NCBI GenBank assembly: GCA_030549775.1
Contig: CM060174.1
Location: 65,916,566 to 65,980,565 of the forward strand
Direction of reading: 5' to 3'
DNA: 64,000 nt
Source: Tamarix chinensis
Taxonomy: Eukaryota; Streptophyta; Magnoliopsida; Caryophyllales; Tamaricaceae
Shown here: positions 55,690 to 64,000 of the stretch, piece after piece
Numbering within the stretch: the stretch's first letter is position 1
Layout: the number at the start of each line of letters is the position of its first letter
Notes under the pieces: model-generated
What the model was told of the DNA's origin: nothing
What the model saw: only the letters and a program-made list of their open reading frames with translations
Database searches by the model: none
Made by a program: the position numbers and the translations under genes

Positions 55690-57150
55690 ATTTTTTGTAG
55701 AGATATGACCAACAAAATAGTTGATAGGGACAGTAGTGATGAAGAAGGGAAGAGATGACCTACTATTATGAGAATCATCAAGGACATGCGGAATAGATGA
55801 GAACTAGTCGAGTTGGGATGAAATACTTACAATCTTCTAATTGGCCCTTACGGAGACATGTTTCTGATGTACATTTCACTCGTCACACGTAACCGTGTTC
55901 CTCTCTCTTATAATAATTGAAAGTAGGTTCCAAATGGTCATAAGGAACATATTTGGTAGGAAATTATAGTAAATATTCTGTTTTATTTAATCATTTTTAT
56001 ATGTCAAATGTTATTAATTTTAATACATTAACATCGGTATACATCTATATGTCTTATTTTCGAGAGAGTTTTCAATGTCCTGGAGACTAGGAAGAAATGG
56101 CTTCTTAGACATTGTGGGGAGCATATAAGAACATTTAGGTTATACTTGACTCATAGAAAAGTATATAGAAAGAGGCATGGCTCTCTATGGAAGAACCCAC
56201 CCAAAACGATATGGCTTCATTGATCTAGAAAGTTGGAACGAATTTATTACATATCATCTTTCGAAGGATTTTAAGGTATTTGTTAGATAACAATTAAATT
56301 TTTTATTAAGAATATTTCATTGATATTTAAATAACCATGTGACTATATTTTGGCTTGTAACATAGGAAAAAAGTGCCAAAAATAAAGAGATTGCTAAGCA
56401 AAATAAATATCGGCATAATATAGCATGCAAAGGCTATGCAAGCCTTGAAGAAGAGTTGGCATGAGATTTTGATTTATCTATTTATGTGTAAAAGTCTAAT
56501 ATTATAATAATATTCTTAATTTAAGATTTTTTTTTGATTCATAGCTCATAGCCCAAGACTTGGATTCATGTACCTCATCTATCAATATTGGTATATTATG
56601 GAAGAAGGCTAGAGAAAAAAAAGATAGATATATTAATGACGATGTAGATGTTGCTGCCAAAACAATTATAAGTTTGTAGATATCCTGAACCCTTCTTAGT
56701 TTTCTTTTAGAAAACTATTATGTTATGCTCATTCCTATAAGCTAAATTTAAATATATTGTATACATTATAGGACGACCTTAAAATGTCAGATGCTGCAGA
56801 GGTGGTGGACCAATATAACATTGTATCCCAGGCTATAGGAATTGTAGAATACCCCGGAAGACATAGGGGTCTTGGATTAGGTGTTACGAGAACATGCGTG
56901 TGTGGTCAATCTCGTAGTTCTTATAGCACTATTGAGCAAGTGGCCAACCTCATCTGGAAATTAGACATGGCATTTGATCGGATGACAATAATGGAGCAAG
57001 AGTTGCCATTTATTAAATCTTAGGGGTATAAGCCATTCGATTCAGTCAACCATGGTCAACTTCACATACCCAATGTAAATAGCATTAGGGATAGTTGTGA
57101 AGTTAATGCAAGTCTTTCTTCTCTTTCCAAGGTAAGCATTACAAACTATG
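55690..57150 (+). pseudogene. Transposase_24-like segment of CACTA-B second gene
   Basis: Decayed exons of the second En/Spm-type protein. Readable parts: YNLLIGPYGDMF and TRNRVPLSYN (about 55830-55920), KPPKRYGFIDLESWNEF-like (about 56200-56250), AKNKEIAKQNKYRHN (about 56375), YINDDVDVAAKTIISL (about 56630), and the open stretch 56784-57023 containing IVEYPGRHRGLGLGVTRTC. Intervening AT-rich introns with GTAAGC and GTAACA-type donors are plausible. Known CACTA second products bind the subterminal repeats; that role is inferred here from position and family only. Confidence 0.75.
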
Positions 57151-57579
57151 AATTGTTATTAAATATATTGCGTGTCATAAATAATTAAGAATGTGTTATA
57201 AATTATTTTAGGGTTTACATAAATAAGACTTGTTAGTGAATGAACTTTAAACTCTTTTGGCAAAAGGAAGGGTATGCATTAGTCATAGTACCCAAACATA
57301 AATAGTCCATAGGTATAACTTAGCCCTAAATACAAGGCCAGTGAGTATTGGCACTCTAATCATTGACAGTACACCCTTGCCTTGTTATAAAGAAGGTGAT
57401 GGGGCAGCCACAGTGCTAGAAGCTCATGGAAGCTTCATACCTTAGTCTACGGATAAGATACGTCTCACTACTAAAGAGGTAATGATATTCGACATCATTA
57501 TTAGACCTTATTTATTACTTTCACTATTTATTTCTTTTTCATATATATATGCTCAATACATATTTTATTTATTATTATG

Positions 57580-58920
57580 AATTAAGGAATCAAAGAAGAA
57601 GAATGCTCATACTAGTAAAACCAAGAGAGGTACTAGTAGAATGAGTAACATAAAAGAGGGTGCTGCTAAAGGAAAGAGAGCTAAATCTGAAAAATTAGTT
57701 TCCTTACAAAAGATTCCTTTTTTAGAGAAGATCCAACCTCCACCAAGACTGGCTTTATTGTATTTCTATGCCCTAAAATACCTTAGGGACAATTATATTC
57801 TCGTTGATTTTTGTCCTGAGTATGTTGGGAGGGACGACACTACTTATATGGTATTGACGATTGTCATAAGTGACATTTATAATCAGGAATGGATGTCAAC
57901 TATGAGTGTTTCCATCTATGTCACGTAAGTATTATTTCATATTTTATATTTTAGTACTTCTTGTTTTATTGGAAATTTTATGACCTCTTATATGAGTTAC
58001 CAGTTATTATCAAATACAAATTATTATTATCACCCATAGATTGGTAGCTAGTCATTCTATGATGGAGGGAATAATGTCCTCTATTATGTTTGTGTGCCCA
58101 TACTACATAACTAACGGTACTATAGTAAGAGAGGGTAGGCACATAAACTATTTAGCGTATCACATTTTGATTGACAAATATAACAATATTTATCTCATTC
58201 CTCATCGCGCAAATGAACAATGGGTTTTGTACACCATCCTACCTGATCTTAATAAATTATATGTGTTTGATTCCCTTCGAACCTATGACGTACCTTTTCA
58301 CGTCACTCGTCATGGTGGGAAAGAATTTATCAACATATTAGTATACTTTTCACTTCTTACTTCATTAGCTTATTTATGCATATATTCTACTTTAATTATT
58401 TGAGGTATATATAATTACAATATAATGTATCCAACTCTATTTATTAGGGTACTACAGATGATGTATAAGAGGAGTGGTGGGAATGGTGTTCCAGACCCAA
58501 AACGTCTTGAATTTGAGCCTGTAATAGTAAGTAGGAAGACAACTATTTTGTAATTTATTTTAATTCGAATTAATATCTAATAGTTAGAGAGCTAACTGAA
58601 TTCTATTAACAGTGTCCACAATAGTAAAACGATGATGATTGTGGATACTATGTATGTAGAGCAATGGATCTGATAGTCCAAAACAGATGGGTCAATATAG
58701 ATCCAAGCCATGTATGTTTGTTTTTCCATATTTTTCCATTAATGAATCATAACATATATATTTTGTACTTGACCTAAGTATTAATTGAATCATCAAAGCT
58801 TGGGCATTGTAGTTTTTCACTGGTGACTATGCACGAGGCCAAAAATACATTGTTGATGAAATTGATGAAGTTAAAGACCAATGGGCCAAACACATGCACT
58901 CATACATTTGGTATTAGTTA
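57580..58920 (+). pseudogene. Ulp1-like (C48) protease segment of CACTA-B second gene
   Basis: Exons of a Ulp1-type cysteine-protease domain of the kind often fused to CACTA proteins. Exon 57592-57926 ends ...SIYVT at donor GTAAGT. Exon from about 58039 reads LVASHSMMEGIMSSIMFVC, then NEQWVLYTILPDLNK and YVFDSLRTYDV. A later exon (about 58611-58710) reads NDDDCGYYVCRAMD with the catalytic-type Cys, and the end is DEIDEVKDQWAKHMHSYIW (about 58855). The usual His before Trp (HWVL) is Gln here, CAA at about 58219-58221, so the Cys-His-Asp triad is broken. A stop also follows CPQ in the Cys exon. Confidence 0.8.
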
Positions 58921-59244
58921 GGGATCTATATTTTATATGCATGTTTAGGTTTGTATTTCATCTACGTCTTTTGGTCATCTAGGTTATAATGTATAAAATT
59001 TTGATTTCGGAGTGTAGAGCTACGTAATTGTGGTATGCCTACTAATTTTTATTCCTAGGTATGTTCAGTATATTAAAACATACCAATTATAGCTTTTATT
59101 AAAAATATGGAGTATCATTTAGGAGGAAGACATGCATGTATATATGAATTGATGTTGTTTTACATTGCAGATTCAGTAAATATTTGAATATACAAATCTG
59201 TATATGGGCTGGAACAAGACAACAAAAATATATAAAAAGACATA

Positions 59245-59700
59245 TAAGTTTTAATAAGGGTTCTTACCAAGACTATTATTATAGAAGTTTTTATAATGGT
59301 TTTGATTAAGAACCGTTATCAATACAGTTTTTAATAACAGTTATCCATACAAATTGTTATTAATAGTTGGCATTTAATCTCAAATTTATGCTTATTTAAT
59401 ACGTATTAGAATTTAATAAATGCATAATGAATGATATTTTAACAATGATTTTTGTAATAACTGTTATTAAAATGTTGTTTTTAACATTGGTTGCGACTTA
59501 AAACATGTTATTAAAACCTAGTTTTAATAACCATTTTTATATAAAAATCGTTATTCAATACCAAGTTTATGCCCATATTCAGGATTTTTTATATATTTGT
59601 TTGAGACAGTTATGAACCATTATTGAAGATTTAATAACGAGTGATTCATTAACGATTTAAAACCATTATTAAAAGCATAAAAGAACCATTATTAAAACCC
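59245..59700. repeat. CACTA-B right subterminal repeats
   Basis: About fourteen copies of the same motif in mixed orientation. The outermost is GAACCATTATTAAAACCCC, identical to the innermost left copy. Confidence 0.92.
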
Positions 59701-59717
59701 CTTTTGGAGTAGTGAAT

Positions 59718-60984
59718 GCTCCAAAACCAACTAAATCTGAACCATAACATTACCACTACAAATAATGATAATAATAAGATTTAATGTGCTCATATACTAA
59801 ATCATGTTACACTTATAGAGACTCTGAAACATATTCCCATGATTTCATATTTTTAAAAAAAATTGTTAAAGATCCTTAAATAATCCAAAATTATAAATAA
59901 ATTATCATATAATCATGCAAATATCATAAATTGCAAACTACACTAAGTCACATGCTCATTCATTCCATATTGTAAAGGCAATAATGTCTTACTTACAAGC
60001 TTATAAAAACCACACCAAATGATAAAACCTTAGCTAGAAAGTTCCAAATCATGAACACTTTAAAGTAAAAGATTAAACATTAGAAAATATTTCTTAATTG
60101 TCTCATAAGCCAAAAAATAATTAAATCAAGGAAATAAGAAATCTGAAAATACAACCTCTAAGAAAACTTTAAGAAAACTAATTGGAAACTTCAACTTTTT
60201 CCCACATATAAACCTATCTTTCTTAAAGGTAAAATAATAAAGAGGTAAAGGAATGATTAGAAGAGTTGAAATGAATCAAAAATGAAGGTCACAAAAGGGA
60301 TCAAGGTGGAAACATATGTTTAGGAGAATAAGGTATTTCTATGGATGAAAGGAAGTAAAGGAGAAAGAGAGTTAGAGGTATTTATACATAAATTATCTCT
60401 TAGGATAGAGGTATAACAAATTAAAACCCTAATTTCCCCATTACAATTTGAATCATACAATGCAAATTTATCAAGAAATGGATTACTTTATTCTCGGGGT
60501 TCAATTGATGAATGCTGGATAATGCAAGTTAAAGCTACTTAGAAAAGTGTGGAACACAAGAAGGGGAAGAAGATAAAATGGCATAGGAAGTAAAAATCAT
60601 AGGTGTGTATTGATTATTTGAAAATGGATCATCCATCCATATCTACATAGAAGAGAGAGGAAGAAGAAGACAAGGGGATGATGTCAACCTCCCTTTTTTT
60701 CTACCAATTTAGACCATTAAATAAGTTTGAGACGAGGATAAATATGGGATAAATGATAAAAAAAAGTGTCAAATATTTCTTCAAAACTAATAAGATTTTG
60801 ATTCATAAAGTTCCAAATTGTTAGAAGAACTTTCCTAGACAAAATCAGGTTTAAAAAATCACACTACTTGATTAAATGATGGATAAGTTTGATCAACAGG
60901 TCAACTATTCTAAAGTCCACTCATTATGTTTGCTAGTATAGTTTAGTAGTTACGTTAAACTAGAAACCTAGATGAAAATGACAA
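59718..60984. other. Unassigned spacer between two CACTA copies
   Basis: No gene supported. It is AT-rich with purine-rich runs. It is probably the continuation of the target locus on the left of CACTA-B. Confidence 0.4.
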
Positions 60985-63900
60985 ACTAGATTTTAAAGAA
61001 CCATGATACAAGAAGAATAAGATTTCATCAAAGGTGTTATGGTATTTTCCTATAATACCAAGATTTAGGCGGATGTTTAATGATGTCCAACACGTGAAGT
61101 ACTTATGTTTGCATGCTAATGAGAAGATAGATGATGGGTTTTTGATACATCCATCTAACTCTCCATAATGGATGATGATTGATGGTTTGTTTCCTAAATT
61201 TGGTTAAGAACTAAGAAACTTGAGTCTTCTACTCTCTACGGATGGTATGATTCCACACAAGCAAGGCACATACAATATTTGGCCAGTAATTTTTGTTATA
61301 TACAATCTACCATCCTGAAACACAGGTATATAATGTTTTCTCTACTCATTTCAAGGCCAAACCAACCGAGGAAGAATATTGATGTTTATTTTGAGCCTTT
61401 GGTTAATGATTTGAAGTTATTATGGGACACCGATGTTAAAGTATTTGATGCTTATGGTGAGAAAATTTTCACTTTGAGAGCAATGTTATTATGTACTATA
61501 AATAATTTTCTAGCATATGGTAACTTATTAAATTATAGTTTGAAAGGCCATTATGCATGCCCGATATGTGAGGGTAATACTTCATTTGTTCAGTTAACAC
61601 ATGTCTAGAAAACTATTTTTCTTAGGCATCGTAGATTTTTACTTAGGAATCATCATTATCGTAGGGAAAGGAATGTATTCAATGGAAAACCAGAAGAAGG
61701 GCATCCACCAATCTAGTTGATGGGTAGAAAAGTGTATATGAAGATGAAACATTTGAAGGTGAGGTTTAGGAAGAAGAATAAAGATAAGCCTCCATTATTT
61801 GGGTGGAAGAAGATGTATATAGTCTTTAGCCTTTCATATTGGGAATCTCTATATGTAAGGCATGCCCTCGATTGGATGCATATCGAGAAAAATATTTGTG
61901 ATATCCTTATTTTTACATTACTTAATGTACTATGAAAGACTAAAGATGACATAAATTCTCTATTGGATATGGAGGAAATGGACATTAGGCATGAACTAGG
62001 TCCATGAGATAATAGAAGAATAACTTATTTACCACTAGCTTTTCCATACTCTCTCTAGAAAAAAATACATTTTATGAAATCTTTAATAATGCCAAGGTTC
62101 TTGAAGGGTATTATTCAAATGTCAGAAGGCTAGTGTCGATTAAAGAGTTGAAACTAAAAAACATGAAGCCACATGATTGTTATATTTTGATGCAACATTT
62201 GATGTCAATACCATGCATGGAATTTTTCCCAAGCATATTCAAAATGCTATCGTTAAGCTTTGCTCATTCTTCAAGAAAATATACTCTATAGTCATACACC
62301 TTGATAGTTTGGATGTGTTGTAAAGAGGGATTGTAACCACTTTGTGCTAGCTTGAAATGTATTTTCCTCCCTCATTCTTTGACATTATGGTGCATCTAAC
62401 AGTTCACTTCGTTTATGAGCTAAAAATGTTAGGACATGTTCATGGGCACTAGATGTACCCCTTTGAATGGATTATGAAGTTTATAAAATGTTACATGAAG
62501 AATCGATATCAACCAGAAGGATGCATTGATGAGAGTTACCTAGTATAACAGACAATTGAATTTTGAAAAAATTACTCACCCAATGTTAAAGATATTGTTA
62601 TTCCTAAGTCTCAACATTCAAAAAAAGTTGAAGTACATGGTATTAGGGGAAAACAATTTAGGAATACAAACCCTTACATACTTTGTAAAGTACATCTCTA
62701 TGTATTATATAACAGTGATGATGTTCAACCATATGTTAAATAACATATGCGTTCTTTGAGGATTGAAAATCCATCAAAGACTGAGAAGTGGGTAATTGTT
62801 AAAAATAATCTTTCCTTTATATATTGGCTAAGAGATCACATCATTCCACTCATCAAATATTCCCTAACATCTATTTCTGTATCCCTACATTGGTTATTGC
62901 AAATGCCCCGATATGAAGTCTTCTCATATGCTAGCTTTGCTTTCAATAGATATGCTTTTTACATGAAACAACAGGATGAGAGAAGTACAATGCAGAATAG
63001 TGGAGTAACTTTAGTGGCTAAGATAATGCATATTGCTAGTGAGAAGGATAAGAATCCAACATATGCAAATATAAATTATTATGGTGTGATCAAACAGATT
63101 TGGGAGCTAGATTATAGTGTGTTTAAAGTACCTATTTTCATATGTAGATGGGTAATTGTATTCATGGGGTTTGATATGAAGATGGCTTCACGTTAGTAGA
63201 TCTCAATAGGTTAAGGCATAAATAAGACCTATGCATCTTGGCATCACAAGAAACATAAGTTTTCTTTGTCACTGATCCTACTAGTGAAAGATGGTATGTG
63301 GTTTTAGCGATAAAAAAAGAACTATGAATGAATGTGATGATAAAAATAATGCCAATTGGGATAAAGAGTGTGCTGAAGTATTGCAAGTAATTCAATCATT
63401 GATAGATGATAACAATGACCTTCCTAAGGAGGAAATATATGTAAGGAATGATCATTGTCAAGTAATATATGTATCAAATTATGAAACCAATCCAAAAGGA
63501 GGGAAGAAAAAAATAATGAAAAGAAGGCAATAAGGGTAATTATATTATAACATGTTTGAGAGTGTTATTGTTCTTCCTCCATCATATTATTGTGTTCTTT
63601 ATGCGTGAAGCCCCCAAAGCGTTATGGGTTTATTCATCAAGAAAGTTCAGACCAGTTCATTGCATATAGTCTTTCAAAGAAGTTTAAGGTATTTGTTAAC
63701 TAATAGTTAAGATTTTTTATGAAGAATAATTAATTGATATTTAAATAACTTATCGTATATATTTACCTTGTAATATTAAAGAAAAGCACCAAGAATAAAG
63801 AAATTGCTAAGGGAAATATTTACCACCATTATATCGCTTGAAAAGACTATGCAGACCTAGAAGAAGAGTTGGTTTGACATTTTGATTAATATGTTCACAT

Positions 63901-64000
63901 TATAATGTTGAGAGTGTTATAATCATATTACTAATACAATTATGTATTTTGGAATTATAGCTCCTAGCCAGGACAAGGATCCATATACCTCATCCATCAA
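60985..64000 (+). mobile_element. Truncated CACTA relative (CACTA-C), runs off the window
   Basis: Aligns with CACTA-B from about 52960 onward. The copy starts abruptly near 60985 without a CACTA terminus or the transposase-associated domain. It also lacks the stretch equivalent to about 55570-56190 of CACTA-B, passing from the end of TNP2 straight to PPKRYGFIHQESSDQ (about 63610). It continues beyond 64000. Confidence 0.85.
61010..63540 (+). pseudogene. TNP2-like transposase remnant (CACTA-C)
   Basis: TNP2 core with better preserved blocks than CACTA-B: NIDVYFEPLVNDLKLLWD and FDAYGEKIFTLRAMLLCTIN (61376-61510), LKGHYACPICEGNTSF (61540-61590), then KNKDKPPLFGWKKMYIVF and WMHIEKNICDIL (61775-61910). 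A DUF4218-like block follows at about 62160-62580 (HLTVHFVYELKMLGHVHGH-like, MKNRYQPEGCIDESYLV) and a DUF4216-like block at about 63060-63150 (NYYGVIKQIWELDYSVFKV, PIFICRWV). Stops include those near 61607, 61932 and 62460. It is a degenerate copy. Confidence 0.85.

Larger units (their letters stand above)
44856..59714 (+). mobile_element. CACTA (En/Spm) DNA transposon, 14.9 kb (CACTA-B)
   Basis: Termini are CACTACTACAAAAACG on the left and, read inward from the right, CACTACTCCAAAAGGG. They match at 13 of 16 positions. A 3-bp target duplication, AAT, lies at 44853-44855 and 59715-59717, as expected for this superfamily. Both ends carry ten or more copies in both orientations of a motif like TTTTAATAATGGTT (44880-45177 and 59245-59700), the subterminal repeats that bind transposase in characterised En/Spm elements. 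Inside are a TNP2-like gene and a Transposase_24/Ulp1-type gene, both decayed, and a nested LTR insertion. It could only move if transposase came from elsewhere. Confidence 0.95.

Noticed and set aside
59754..59768. CACTACAAATAATG as a second CACTA terminus
   Set aside because: No subterminal repeats follow in this direction and there is no matching end or target duplication; chance match.
1..64000. CRISPR arrays, prokaryotic operons, organellar inserts
   Set aside because: No spaced repeat arrays, ribosome-binding sites or organelle genes were recognised; the transposon families and spliced gene are all plant nuclear.

Overview
This is nuclear DNA from a plant. The window is dense with plant-type Copia, Gypsy and CACTA transposons. 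It holds one spliced host gene whose protein resembles a plant DPP6 N-terminal-like (TolB/PD40 beta-propeller) family, and I see no prokaryotic features. It looks like a flowering plant, probably a eudicot, but the species cannot be named from the sequence.

The host gene lies on the minus strand. Its five coding exons (40608-40095, 16275-15713, 15624-15442, 8169-7968, 6796-6066) join in frame through GT-AG junctions to give 2,193 coding bases, or 730 residues. The introns are 23,819, 88, 7,272 and 1,171 bp, and transposon debris makes up most of introns 1, 3 and 4. A TATA-like box lies about 95 bp upstream of the ATG.

Layout. 201-5511: an old Copia element (minus) with a perfect 5-bp target duplication. 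6066-40608: the host gene. Intron 4 holds a scrambled Copia remnant. Intron 3 holds a Copia element (8461-13021, plus) and a further RT/RNase H remnant (13740-14880). Intron 1 holds an 11.6-kb Ty3/Gypsy element of Athila/Tat type (16367-27929, minus, the same sense as the gene) with an uninterrupted 1,835-codon gag-pol frame and a second 416-codon frame. Intron 1 also holds a decayed Copia (about 28860-32995), a CACTA fragment (32996 to about 35310), and another decayed Copia with its 3' LTR (about 35320-39180). 42712-42945: a short solo LTR that looks like Cassandra (5S-related). 44856-59714: a 14.9-kb CACTA element bounded by TIRs and a 3-bp AAT duplication, with TNP2-like and Transposase_24/Ulp1-like genes in decay and a 4.6-kb LTR-like insertion nested inside. 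60985-64000: a second, truncated CACTA relative that runs off the window.

The most unusual structure is in the Gypsy element. A paired palindrome recurs in both LTRs and in an internal 83-bp tandem array, and its arms change together between copies. A second module, a polypurine tract beside an 8-bp hairpin, also recurs with compensated arms. The two LTRs are mosaic: identical over 327 bp, about 11% diverged over the adjoining 125 bp, with about 1.1 kb missing from one.
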